From assembly GCA_946407735.1 (NCBI GenBank), contig CAMJPL010000025.1, positions 1-45,601 of the forward strand: a DNA stretch of 45,601 nt. Reading direction: 5' to 3'. Origin of the DNA: an uncultured Clostridia bacterium (GTDB lineage: Bacteria > Bacillota > Clostridia > Oscillospirales > CAG-272). The notes beneath the pieces were generated by a model. That model did not search any database. It had not been told where the DNA came from and saw only the letters and a list, made by a program, of their open reading frames with translations. Position 1 is the first letter of the stretch. Each line of letters starts with the position of its first letter. Shown piece by piece: positions 1 to 7,821 of this stretch. A program made the position numbers and the translations under genes.

Positions 1-600
1 CGGTTTTCCTCTGGACTCTTTTCCCTGAAGGGGAATCACTTTATCGAGCCTGTATTTATTGTACTGAACAAAGGGCTCCGATCATCCCTTTTATCGCTTA
101 AAACCGTAAGTTGGTGTGATGCTTTTCATTCCCTTCCATCACACATGTATCATATCGCCCGAGTAAGCCGCCGCGGTCGACGGGAATCGGTCATATGAGC
201 GGCATGTGAGTGCTCTCATTGTAAAAACAATCGACATACGAGTATTCTCATTGAGAATACATCCGGCGCATCGCGTTGCTCGCTGGAGCGGTTTCCCCTC
301 TTTTTTTCGCGAAGCTAGTTTCACAAAATTCGTTCCACTCCATCGTTCCGCTCATTCGTTCCGCGTCTCCTTCGTTCCGCGAAGCGGAACATCAATCGAA
401 GATTCGCGCAGCGAATCTTCCTATTAGAGGCTTCCCCCTGAGGGGGAAGCTGTCGGTCAGCTCTGCTGACCGACTGATGAGGGTCGTTCCGCGCAGCGGA
501 ACATTAATTGAGGCTTGCGGAGCAAGCCTTCATATTAAGTTCTTCCCCCTTCGGGGGGAGATGTCAGTCAGCGTAGCTGACTGACAGTGGAGGGCTCCCC
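1..600 (+). repeat. Structured repeat element, copy 1 (left end probably outside the window)
   Basis: This gene-free stretch aligns along most of its length with the reverse complement of 7822-8375. Shared blocks include GGGGAATCACT (about 31-41), GTCGACGGG near 177-185, ATGAGCGGCATGTGAGTG (about 194-211) and CGCATCGCGTTGCTCGCTGG near 267-286. The 3' half is a chain of short perfect hairpins with 3-nt loops: arms 374-380/384-390, 398-407/411-420, 430-438/442-450, 452-461/465-474, 486-492/496-502, 511-518/522-529 and 562-572/576-586. It ends near TGGAGGGCTCCCCA. Small ORFs here run through the hairpins and are not credible genes. The function is unknown: a multicopy mobile element or a structured RNA would both fit. 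Confidence 0.8.
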
Positions 601-675
601 AATCGACTATCATAAAATAATCAATCATCACTTTCCCACAATCACACCCACCTATTTCAGAGGTCAAATATATCT

Positions 676-1683
676 ATGGACATTGATATTCTCCATCAGC
701 TCGCCGACCTTGCGGCCGTTGCCGGACGCGAAAGGATGCAGGCCGATCTTATCCGACGCCTTATCGCGCCTTACACCGACGAGACGCGCGTCGACAGGCT
801 CGGCTCGGTCATAGCGAGGGAAAGATCGAAGAGCGGGAAGGGGCCCCGCGTCGTCTTCGAGGCGCCTATGTCGTCGCCCGGATATCTTGCGAACGACTTC
901 AGGGAAAACGGGCTCGTCTGCCTGTCGCCCCTCGGGCATGTCGACCGCGCGGCGTCGCTTTATACCCGCGTCGTGTTCAGCGGCGGCGCGAAGGGCGTCA
1001 TCGTCCCTGACAGCGTCGTCGACGGCGTAGCGGCCGATATCGGCGCTCTCGACGCCTCGTCGGCGAGGGATATCGTCCGTCTCGGCGAATGGGCGGTCTA
1101 TGAGCCTTTCGTCACCGAGCTCGTCGGCGGATATATGTCCGGCTGGCCGCTTTCCTCGGCGGCGGGATGCGCCGCGCTCATCGAGACGGCGAAAAAGCTC
1201 AGCGATCCCGACTGCGACGTCTGGTTCGTATTCGCCGCCCAGAGGATGAACGGCGGCAGCCGCGGCGCTTCGGCGGCGCTGTACGATCTGCTCGAGGACG
1301 ACGGTGAGGTCGACTATGCCTTCGAGATCGGCTGCGCTCCCGAGCTCCGCGACGACAGGCGTACCGGCGGCGGCTCGGCGGTGTCAGGTCTCGGCCCGTG
1401 CGTGAAGCTCAAGGACGGGCGCTCGGTGTGCGACCCCGATCTCGCCCGCAGGATGCAGGATATCGCCGGCAGAGCCGGGCTGAAACATCAGCTCTATATC
1501 GGCTCCGGCAGCCCGAGCGACGTCCTCGCGATGCAGACCGCCGGCTTCGGCGCGAGAGCCGGGGGGATAATCATACCGGTCAGAAATTACGGGCTCCCCG
1601 CCGAGATAGTCTCGCGCGGCGACATCGAGTCGGCGTCAAAGCTGGCCGCCGAGCTCGTAAAGGCTCTCGGCGAGGACGGCTGA
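676..1683 (+). CDS. Degenerate M42-family peptidase homologue (probable pseudoenzyme)
   Basis: The 335-residue protein has the length and motif order of M42 glutamyl/TET-type aminopeptidases, which are dinuclear metal enzymes. The expected ligand positions can be aligned, and all appear changed. The HMDE motif reads P64-M-S66-S67; the LDNR motif reads L159-S160-S161-A162; the QEE motif reads Q189-R190-M191; and the final RYIHS motif reads R303-N-Y-G306-L. The C-terminal IPVRN...AEIVSRGDIESA block still matches the family well. The fold is therefore probably kept while metal-dependent peptidase activity is probably lost. A structural or binding role, or a subunit of a mixed oligomer, is inference. 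The start follows the repeat element with only a weak RBS (GAGGTC at about 660). The gene lies just upstream of rnpB. Confidence 0.75.
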   Translation: MDIDILHQLADLAAVAGRERMQADLIRRLIAPYTDETRVDRLGSVIARERSKSGKGPRVVFEAPMSSPGYLANDFRENGLVCLSPLGHVDRAASLYTRVVFSGGAKGVIVPDSVVDGVAADIGALDASSARDIVRLGEWAVYEPFVTELVGGYMSGWPLSSAAGCAALIETAKKLSDPDCDVWFVFAAQRMNGGSRGASAALYDLLEDDGEVDYAFEIGCAPELRDDRRTGGGSAVSGLGPCVKLKDGRSVCDPDLARRMQDIAGRAGLKHQLYIGSGSPSDVLAMQTAGFGARAGGIIIPVRNYGLPAEIVSRGDIESASKLAAELVKALGEDG

Positions 1684-1696
1684 GCGTCTGCCGCTC

Positions 1697-1726
1697 TTGA
1701 AAAATTCACACCTGATATGGTATAAT
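1697..1726 (+). promoter_or_regulatory. Promoter of rnpB
   Basis: TTGAAA (1697-1702), an 18-nt spacer and TATAAT (1721-1726). The start point would fall at about 1733, right at the 5' end of the RNase P RNA. Confidence 0.85.
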
Positions 1727-1733
1727 AGATGCA

Positions 1734-2118
1734 CCGACCGTCCGGGAGGGCCGCGCGGCATTGAGCCGAAAGGTATTGCCGTGAGGAAAGTCCGGGCTTC
1801 ACAGGGCAGGGATAACGGATAACGTCCGCCGGGGGCGACCCCAGGGAAAGTGCAACAGAGACAGGTCGCCCTCCCCGGCGCTTCGGCGCGGGGGAGAGCA
1901 AGAGTGAAACAGTGAGGTAAGAGCTCACTCGCTCTCCGGGCAACCGGAGAACGGTGTAAACCCTATCCGAAGCAACACCGCATGCGGCTGCTTTTGGCTT
2001 TGCCCGGCCATAGCCGCGGGTGGCACGGAGCGGCATGGCAACATGTCCGCCAAGATAGATGGTCCTCGTTTCCGGCATTCAGCCGGATCCACAGAACCCG
2101 GCTTACATGGACGGTCGG
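1734..2118 (+). ncRNA. rnpB: RNase P RNA, class A
   Basis: This is the catalytic RNA that matures tRNA 5' ends. The universally conserved GAGGAAAGTCC block is at 1782-1792, and the 3' conserved ACAGAACCCGGCTTACA is at 2091-2107. The ends form a perfect 10-bp P1 helix: CCGACCGTCC (1734-1743) with GGACGGTCGG (2109-2118). The sequence around 1900-1935 (GAGTGAAACAGTGAGGTAAG) is also typical. At about 385 nt it has normal length, and it is flanked by its own promoter and terminator. Confidence 0.95.
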
Positions 2119-2124
2119 AAAAAG

Positions 2125-2150
2125 CCATCCCCGAAAGGGGATGGTTTTTT
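2125..2150 (+). terminator. Intrinsic terminator of rnpB, probably bidirectional
   Basis: CCATCCCC (2125-2132), loop GAAA, GGGGATGG (2137-2144), then T6. On the minus strand the same stem is followed by CTTTTT, so it can also end the toxin mRNA, whose stop codon is at 2152-2154. Confidence 0.9.
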
Positions 2151-2151
2151 G

Positions 2152-2442
2152 TCAGCCGAGATATTTTTTCAGGTCGCGGTAAAAGTTTTCGTGAGGTCCG
2201 GCTTTCAGGATAATGATTATCTCACCGTCAACGATCTGAACCTGATACGCGATCCTGTAATCGGTTTTGCTGTAACGGAGATCGTAGCAGTAAATCCCTT
2301 TCAGCTCGCCGGTTTTAATATCTCCTATTGTGTAATCTTCGGATTTTTTTCTGATAGCCTCCATGAAAAGCGATTTCAATTTCTGATCTTTCAGTTTTTT
2401 GAAGTATCTGATCACAGGAGGATCCATTCTTATTTCAGCCAT
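2152..2442 (-). CDS. RelE/ParE-superfamily toxin
   Basis: A 96-residue basic protein with the compact RelE/ParE layout: an N-terminal helix pair (PPVIRYFKKLKDQKLKSLFMEAI), then strands with KGIYCYDLRYSKTDYRIAYQV and a final strand IIILKAGPHENFYRDLKKYL. The L-R-x-S-K-x-x-Y-R-I-A-Y segment is typical of RelE-like mRNA interferases, and the closing K-x-GPH-x-NFY pattern fits the HigB/RelE subgroup. It starts 3 nt after the antitoxin stop codon, so the two are co-transcribed with the antitoxin first. The toxin probably cleaves ribosome-bound mRNA when free of antitoxin; the exact target is unknown. Confidence 0.8.
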   Translation of the reverse strand: MAEIRMDPPVIRYFKKLKDQKLKSLFMEAIRKKSEDYTIGDIKTGELKGIYCYDLRYSKTDYRIAYQVQIVDGEIIIILKAGPHENFYRDLKKYLG

Positions 2443-2445
2443 ATT

Positions 2446-2814
2446 TCAAAGATCCTCGCCGAATGCGTCTTTGAAAGTTCCGTACTTTGCCTTTCCCTCG
2501 GCTATCAGCTTCCCGTGCTCTATCATCTTCTCGACCGCGGGACGGATCTTCGCCTTTCTCACCTTGAACTCTTCCAGGAGCGAATCGCCGGAATAGCCCT
2601 CTTTTATGAGATCGGCCAGAATATAATCGTCGAATTCTCCCTTTTCCTCGTCTCTTATGACCGGGCGGAGCAGGATCCCGTTCTCGGTCGGGACACATTC
2701 CACCTCGTCGGTGATGCCGAAGCGCGTGAAATATTTTATCGGTATGGTGATCTGCCTTTTGCGTGAGACTCTTATCTTCTTCGGACGGAGAGAAGCGTTC
2801 ATCGTGTTGTCCAT
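2446..2814 (-). CDS. AbrB/MazE-type antitoxin
   Basis: A 122-residue protein whose N-terminal 45 residues (KKIRVSRKRQITIPIKYFTR...DEVECVPTENGILLRP) match the swapped-hairpin AbrB/SpoVT DNA-binding fold. The acidic, helical remainder would wrap the toxin (IRDEEKGEFDDYILADLIKEGYSG...). It precedes the RelE-like toxin by 3 nt. The start codon at 2814 follows GAGGGA with good spacing. By analogy with other type II modules it should neutralise the toxin and repress its own promoter. Three tandem 8-bp repeats over the start point are the obvious candidate operator. Confidence 0.8.
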   Translation of the reverse strand: MDNTMNASLRPKKIRVSRKRQITIPIKYFTRFGITDEVECVPTENGILLRPVIRDEEKGEFDDYILADLIKEGYSGDSLLEEFKVRKAKIRPAVEKMIEHGKLIAEGKAKYGTFKDAFGEDL

Positions 2815-2830
2815 GTTTATTCCCTCATTT

Positions 2831-2854
2831 TTCTTTGATTCTTTGTTTCTTTGA
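2831..2854 (-). repeat. Three tandem 8-bp repeats at the TA promoter (candidate operator)
   Basis: On the plus strand TTCTTTGA (2831-2838), TTCTTTGT (2839-2846) and TTCTTTGA (2847-2854) stand head to tail. They cover the predicted transcription start between the -10 box and the antitoxin start codon. This position fits autorepression by the AbrB-type antitoxin, which is inferred. Confidence 0.6.
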
Positions 2855-2858
2855 TTAT

Positions 2859-2887
2859 ATTATACACCCTTCGTTCTGATATGTCAA
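2859..2887 (-). promoter_or_regulatory. Promoter of the toxin-antitoxin operon
   Basis: On the minus strand: TTGACA (2882-2887), a 17-nt spacer and TATAAT (2859-2864). This is a full consensus sigma-70-type promoter. Confidence 0.9.
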
Positions 2888-3001
2888 TAGCCGTGAGATC
2901 ATTTTTATAGCGGAATATTTTCATAAAGTTAAATATCCATTAACTCAGAATTAACGTGGGGGGGTATAATACAGACAGCCATAATGTGCAGGAGGATTAT
3001 T

Positions 3002-4435
3002 ATGTCTGTCAATATGAGAGGGCGCGTTTCGGAAGACGGCGTGACGCTGGCCCTTATTTCTCAGCTTTTCCCGGATGCGGATAAGGCGGGCGCTTTCGCC
3101 GCGGGACTCGCCGGGTACGGTATCACGACGGCTGTAAAACAGCATCAGAGCGGCGGCTTCTGTGTCGTCGGAAAAACGGCGAACGCGCAGAGCATTCAGA
3201 GCTTGTACAATCCTCAGACCGGACTGTACGTATTCCCGGATGTCAAGCCGGCGGCTGTGAGTCCGGTACAGGGACAGTTTGCCCCTGCGCCGCAGGTGGG
3301 CGCGCCGGCTGCTTCTGCGCCGAGTGTTTCTGCGCCGATGACTTCCGCGTCAGGCGCTTCTGCTCCGGCCGCTCCCGTGCCGAATGTCATGGCGAATGGC
3401 GTACCGTCTCAGCCGATACGCGGCAAAACGGTAGTATGCGGGAAGTGCGGTAAGATCTATTCCAAATCGGCAAAGGTCTGCCCGAGCTGCGGAGCGAAAA
3501 ACAAGAAGCCGTTTTACTCGAAATGGTGGTTCTGGGCGATCATCGGGATTGTTGTGATATTCATCATTATTCCGAAAGGAGGGAAAGACGCTGAAGATAT
3601 TTCCGATCCGGCGGGGATAAGTTCCTCAAATAAAGGAGGGACTTCGGAAAACGACAGCTCTGCTGTTAAAAACGAAGAAATTACATTCAGCCAGCTTACG
3701 GCAATAGACAACGACATATGCTCATTTGTCGTCACAGGTATCGATCCTGATGCCACATGGGGTTATACTCTTAAGGTCCTTCTTGAAAACAAATCTTCAG
3801 ACAGAAATCTGATGTTCTCAGTCACCAATGCGTCAATAAACGGAGTGAATCTTGATCCTCTGTTTGCTACTGATGTAGCAGCAGGAAAAAAATCAAATAA
3901 TGAGATTAATTTTTCCCGCTCAAGCATAAAGGAGTATGGTTTGCTTCCCGTGACCGATATAGAATTGGTGCTCAGAGTACATGACAATGACGACTGGTCT
4001 ATAGAAGATTACGCTGAAGCCACAGTGCATGTATATCCTTACGGTGAAGATAAGGCTGTTCAGTTTGTGAGAGAATCTCAGCCAAACGACAGAGTTATTG
4101 TCGACAATGAATATGTGACTGCGATAATCACAGGGATAAAAGAGGACGACATATGGGGATATACGTTGAATCTGTATCTTGTAAATAAGACGGATAACAC
4201 GGTTATGTTCAGCGTAGAGAATGCTTCTGTAAACGGATTTATGTCCGACCCGTTCTTCGCAAGCTCGGTTACGGCAAAAAGAAGCAAATTCTCGTCAATT
4301 TCCTGGTCTGATTCTTCTTTGGAGGAAAGCGGAATAACAAATGTGGAAGAAATAGAATTCACATTTGAAGCGAGCAACTACGATGACTGGAGCGCTCAGG
4401 ATTATTTTTCCGAAATCGTGACTATAAATCCGTAA
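3002..4435 (+). CDS. Zinc-ribbon membrane-anchored protein with two tandem extracellular repeats
   Basis: The start at 3002 is chosen because AGGAGG (2990-2995) sits 6 nt before it; an in-frame ATG at 2984 lies upstream of that RBS. The 477-residue protein has an N-terminal alpha/beta region (about 1-80) and an Ala/Pro/Ser-rich linker (about 85-137). A zinc ribbon follows with Cys146-x2-Cys149 and Cys160-x2-Cys163, then one membrane segment (WWFWAIIGIVVIFIIIP, about 174-192). Two related domains of about 115 residues come last (about 225-345 and 364-477). Each carries the pattern WGYTL...N...MFSV.NAS.NG and then DDWS..DY. No signal peptide is seen, so the ribbon is probably cytoplasmic and the repeats external. 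The function is unknown. A TATAAT lies at 2965-2970. Confidence 0.8.
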   Translation: MSVNMRGRVSEDGVTLALISQLFPDADKAGAFAAGLAGYGITTAVKQHQSGGFCVVGKTANAQSIQSLYNPQTGLYVFPDVKPAAVSPVQGQFAPAPQVGAPAASAPSVSAPMTSASGASAPAAPVPNVMANGVPSQPIRGKTVVCGKCGKIYSKSAKVCPSCGAKNKKPFYSKWWFWAIIGIVVIFIIIPKGGKDAEDISDPAGISSSNKGGTSENDSSAVKNEEITFSQLTAIDNDICSFVVTGIDPDATWGYTLKVLLENKSSDRNLMFSVTNASINGVNLDPLFATDVAAGKKSNNEINFSRSSIKEYGLLPVTDIELVLRVHDNDDWSIEDYAEATVHVYPYGEDKAVQFVRESQPNDRVIVDNEYVTAIITGIKEDDIWGYTLNLYLVNKTDNTVMFSVENASVNGFMSDPFFASSVTAKRSKFSSISWSDSSLEESGITNVEEIEFTFEASNYDDWSAQDYFSEIVTINP

Positions 4436-4466
4436 TTGATGATCTGAATAAAATAATATAATCGAT

Positions 4467-4507
4467 CCGCCGGACAGTCCGAAAAGAGCATGTCCGGCGG
4501 TGCTTTT
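4467..4507 (+). terminator. Possible terminator after the zinc-ribbon gene
   Basis: CCGCCGGACA (4467-4476) pairs perfectly with TGTCCGGCGG (4491-4500) around a 14-nt loop and is followed by TGCTTTT. The T-tract is weak. The rest of the gap to murD is AT-rich, with a TATAAT at 4619-4624 that may serve murD; no convincing -35 box was found. Confidence 0.5.
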
Positions 4508-4686
4508 GCAGAGTATGTATTATATACCTCTCAACTATTGCTTTTCCCGGATTTTTACCTCCCTGAAAAATATTTGTAAAATCTCATTTTCCGTTACAAA
4601 ATCACATAAAATCGAGAGTATAATAATTCTGAATATAAGAAACGGCATTTTCCGGTCGAATTTAAATAATTCCACAGAATATATCC

Positions 4687-6102
4687 ATGAAATACACAGA
4701 TTTGGGATTCAAAACAGCGTCGGTGGTCGGCGTCGGGGTGTCCAACCGCCCGCTGATACGCTGGCTGCTCGACAGAAATATAAAGGTCACGGCGCGGGAC
4801 ATGAAGCCGCGCGAGAAGCTCGAGCCGCTCGCCTCCGAGCTCGAGCGGGACGGCGTCCGCATCGTATGCGGCGACTCGTATCTCGACGGCATCACCGACG
4901 AGGCGGTGTTCCGCACTCCCGGCGTGCGCTACGACAAGCCGCAGCTGCGCGCCGCCGTTCAGCGGGGAGCGCTCCTCACCTCGGAGATGGAGCTGTTCTT
5001 CGATCTCTGCCCGTGCAGGATAATCGGCGTCACCGGCTCTGACGGCAAGACCACCACCACCACCGTCATATCCGAGCTGATAAAGCGCCAGTACGGCAAG
5101 GTATGGCTCGGCGGCAACATCGGCGCGCCGCTCCTGCCGCGCGTCGAGGAGATGGAGGAGGGCGACTGGGCCGTCGTCGAGCTGTCGTCATTCCAGCTCC
5201 ACACGATGAAGCGCAGCCCGCATATCGCCGTCATAACCAACATCACCCCGAACCATCTCGACTACCACCTCGACATGGACGAGTACATCTTCGCCAAGTC
5301 GAACATCTTCCGCCACCAGAGAGCCGGAGACAGGCTGGTGCTCAACGCCGCCAATCCCGTCACCGCCGCCATGCGCGGTCAGGCGAAGGAGGGCGTCGAG
5401 GTCATCATGTTCGGCGGCGACGCCGAGAGCGCCGGATCGGTGCGCGAGCGGATGATCGACGGCAGCCGCTATATCTGCCGCGGCTACACGCCGGTGCTCC
5501 GCGTCGGCGACATAAAGGTCCCGGGGCATCACAACGTCGAGAACTACGAGGCCGTCGTCGCCGCTCTCGGAGGCGTCGTCGACGACGAGACGATACGCTC
5601 GTTCGCCCGCGAGTTCGGCGGTGTGGAGCACCGTATAGAGCTCGTCCGCGAGAAGGACGGCGTCCGCTTCTACAACAGCAGCATTGACTCCAGCCCGACG
5701 AGGACTATCGCCGCCCTCGAGTCGTTCTGCTACGATCCCGACCTGCCGGACGGAGCCGAGCCGGAGCCGAAAAAGAACATGGTCGTCATCATCGGCGGCT
5801 ACGACAAGCATATACCGTTCGAGCCGCTGTGCGGGCCGCTCTGCGCCTGCGCGAAGGCCGTCGTCTTCACCGGCGCGACCGGACAGACGATAAAAAGCGT
5901 CGTGACGAAGAGCGACGCCTTCAAAGCCTCGCCGTTCAGGATATACGACGAGCCGCAGTTCGACAAAGCGGTGAGAAAGGCCGCTTTGGCCGCCGAGCCG
6001 GGCGATATCGTGATCCTCAGCCCCGCCTGCGCCAGCTTCGACGCCTTCAAAAACTTCATGGAGCGCGGCGAGCGCTTCCGGGAAATAATACTCGGGCTGT
6101 GA
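4687..6102 (+). CDS. murD: UDP-N-acetylmuramoyl-L-alanine:D-glutamate ligase
   Basis: This cytoplasmic Mur ligase adds D-glutamate to UDP-MurNAc-L-Ala using ATP. The 471 residues have the usual three-domain layout. An N-terminal Rossmann-like domain opens with VVGVGVSNRPLI. The central ATPase has the P-loop GVTGSDGKTTTTT (about residues 113-125), followed by ELSSFQL and TNITPNHLDYH. The C-terminal ligand-binding domain holds HHNVENYEA, the region GVEHRIELV, FYNSSIDSSPTRTIAAL and LSPACASFDAF. The length is slightly above the usual 440-460. No good Shine-Dalgarno precedes the ATG. The activase gene follows after 6 nt, so they are co-transcribed, though no functional link is obvious. Confidence 0.95.
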   Translation: MKYTDLGFKTASVVGVGVSNRPLIRWLLDRNIKVTARDMKPREKLEPLASELERDGVRIVCGDSYLDGITDEAVFRTPGVRYDKPQLRAAVQRGALLTSEMELFFDLCPCRIIGVTGSDGKTTTTTVISELIKRQYGKVWLGGNIGAPLLPRVEEMEEGDWAVVELSSFQLHTMKRSPHIAVITNITPNHLDYHLDMDEYIFAKSNIFRHQRAGDRLVLNAANPVTAAMRGQAKEGVEVIMFGGDAESAGSVRERMIDGSRYICRGYTPVLRVGDIKVPGHHNVENYEAVVAALGGVVDDETIRSFAREFGGVEHRIELVREKDGVRFYNSSIDSSPTRTIAALESFCYDPDLPDGAEPEPKKNMVVIIGGYDKHIPFEPLCGPLCACAKAVVFTGATGQTIKSVVTKSDAFKASPFRIYDEPQFDKAVRKAALAAEPGDIVILSPACASFDAFKNFMERGERFREIILGL

Positions 6103-6108
6103 AGACCG

Positions 6109-7068
6109 ATGGATAAAGAGCTGACAGCGCCGGTATTCGACATAAAGGAGCTGTCGGTCTACGACGGCCCGGGGATGCGTCTGACCGTCTTCCTCAAGGG
6201 CTGCCCGATGCGGTGCCTCTGGTGCCACAACCCGGAAGGGCTGTCGCCGCGCCCGCAGGTCATGGTCGACCGCTCGTCGTGCATCCACTGCGGCAGGTGC
6301 GATCATGTCGAGGGATGTTCGTATAACGCCGACGGGCGGTGCTCCGGCTGCGGGAGATGCGTCTCTCTCTGCCCGGCGGGATGCCGCCGCATATCGGGAT
6401 ATTACGCCTCGTCCGCCGATATCGCCGGAAAGATAGCCCGCATCTCGGACATGTTCGGCCCAGACGACGGCTGCGGGATGGATTACCCCGCGTCGGCGCC
6501 CGATTTCGGCGGGGGAAGGCGCTTTTATGGAGGCGTGACATTTTCGGGAGGCGAGCCGACGATGCACATCGACTGGCTTGAGGACGTCTGCCGCCGCCTG
6601 CGGAGATACATGGCCGTAAGCGGCGGATTTTTCTCAATCGCCGCCGAGACGAGCGGCTGCTGCTCTGAAAGCGCGTTCAGGCGGCTGCTCGGATGCGCCG
6701 ATCTTGTCTATTTCGACATAAAACACACCGATCCCGAACGTCATAAGGCGCTCACCGGCTGTGACAGCGGGATGATACTCAATAACCTGCGTTTTCTCGC
6801 CGAAAGCCGGATCCCGTTCGCCGCCCGGCATACCCTCGTCCCCGGCGTCAACGATTCGCAAAATGAGCTTGAAGCTTTTGCCGCGCTTCTCGCCTCGCTC
6901 GGCGCCCCGTCGCTTTTGAGGGCCGAGCTTCTGCCGTACAACACCGCCGCTGGAGCGAAATATAAGATGGCGCTGATGAGTTTCGACCCGGCGTGGGACG
7001 AAAAGAGGAAGCCGAACACCGATCTGTCGCCTTTCGTCAGAAACGGGATAAAAGCCGTCGTTCTGTGA
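6109..7068 (+). CDS. Glycyl-radical enzyme activating protein (radical SAM)
   Basis: Activases of this family use S-adenosylmethionine and a [4Fe-4S] cluster to place the radical on a glycyl enzyme. The radical-SAM motif is C32-x3-C36-x2-C39 (CPMRCLWC), followed by HNPEG. An inserted ferredoxin-like segment carries CIHCGRC and CSGCGRCVSLCP motifs for extra clusters, as in PflA-like activases of dehydratase and decarboxylase enzymes. GGVTFSGGEPTMH (SAM-binding GGE) and the YFDIKHTDPERHKALTG block complete the fold. At 319 residues the length is normal. The only glycyl radical enzyme in the window is at 11116-13293, 4 kb away, so pairing the two is plausible but not shown by adjacency. Confidence 0.92.
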   Translation: MDKELTAPVFDIKELSVYDGPGMRLTVFLKGCPMRCLWCHNPEGLSPRPQVMVDRSSCIHCGRCDHVEGCSYNADGRCSGCGRCVSLCPAGCRRISGYYASSADIAGKIARISDMFGPDDGCGMDYPASAPDFGGGRRFYGGVTFSGGEPTMHIDWLEDVCRRLRRYMAVSGGFFSIAAETSGCCSESAFRRLLGCADLVYFDIKHTDPERHKALTGCDSGMILNNLRFLAESRIPFAARHTLVPGVNDSQNELEAFAALLASLGAPSLLRAELLPYNTAAGAKYKMALMSFDPAWDEKRKPNTDLSPFVRNGIKAVVL

Positions 7069-7150
7069 GATTTGAATAAGACTTTGATAGAAAATGATGC
7101 CGCCGGAAAATGACCGACGGCATTCGATATAAAAAGGGGGTTATTGAAAA

Positions 7151-7792
7151 GTGACCGAACATGAGAAGATGCTCGCCGGATATATCTACGATCCCTTCTC
7201 CGAGGGGATGGCGGACGAGCGGACCGAGGCGCACCGCCTCTCGAAGCTGTACAACGACACCTTCGACACCGACACAAAGGAGCGCGAAGCTATCATCGAC
7301 AGGCTCCTTCCCGACAGGGGAGAGGGCGTCTATCTGCAGGGGCCGATATACTTCGATTTCGGCGTGAACACGCATATCGGGAAGAACAGCTTCGCCAACT
7401 TCAACTTCACCGTCATGGACGAGGGGAGGATCGACATCGGCGAATCGGTGTTCATCGGCCCGAACGTGACGCTCGCGACGGCGGTGCACCCGCTCAGATG
7501 GCAGGACCGCAACTCGTTCTTCCGCATATCGACCGGGAACGTGACGAACATCGAGCGCACGGGAGCGATAAAAATAGGCTCGAACTGCTGGATAGGAGCC
7601 GGAGTCATCGTCTGCCCCGGCGTCACCGTCGGCGAGGGCTGCGTCATCGGCGCCGGATCGGTGGTGACGCGCGACATCCCGGCAAATACGATAGCCGTAG
7701 GCGTCCCCTGCCGCCCGATGAGGGAGATAACCGAAGAGGACAGCCTGGCAGCCCACCCGGAGTGGTTCGGGGATGGGGAGAGGTACAGATAA
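7151..7792 (+). CDS. Maltose/galactoside O-acetyltransferase-like hexapeptide acetyltransferase
   Basis: A 213-residue left-handed beta-helix acyltransferase. It has the family N-terminal MAC segment (YDPFSEGMADERTEAHRLSKLYND) and hexapeptide repeats from FDFGVNTHIGKNSFANFN through VFIGPNVTLATAVHPL. The last turns are GSNCWIGAGVIVCPGVTVGEGCVIGAGSVV, and TRDIPANTIAVGVPCRPMREI follows. The histidine in AVHPL is the expected catalytic base. It should transfer acetyl from acetyl-CoA to a sugar hydroxyl. The start is GTG at 7151, with AAGGGGG about 10 nt upstream. It is the last gene before the inverted repeat copy. Confidence 0.88.
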   Translation: MTEHEKMLAGYIYDPFSEGMADERTEAHRLSKLYNDTFDTDTKEREAIIDRLLPDRGEGVYLQGPIYFDFGVNTHIGKNSFANFNFTVMDEGRIDIGESVFIGPNVTLATAVHPLRWQDRNSFFRISTGNVTNIERTGAIKIGSNCWIGAGVIVCPGVTVGEGCVIGAGSVVTRDIPANTIAVGVPCRPMREITEEDSLAAHPEWFGDGERYR

Positions 7793-7821
7793 AGGAAATT
7801 GAAGAAAAAACAGGGCACTTG

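Noticed and set aside
206-584. Small ORFs in the left repeat
   Set aside because: They read through hairpins that change between copies, with no RBS and no shared protein sequence.
2059-2766. Plus-strand frame across the rnpB end and the TA genes
   Set aside because: It runs through the RNase P RNA 3' end and its terminator and is antisense to the toxin and antitoxin.
5188-6567. 459-codon minus-strand frame over murD and the activase
   Set aside because: It is a GC-rich shadow frame with no motifs, opposite two clearly identified genes.
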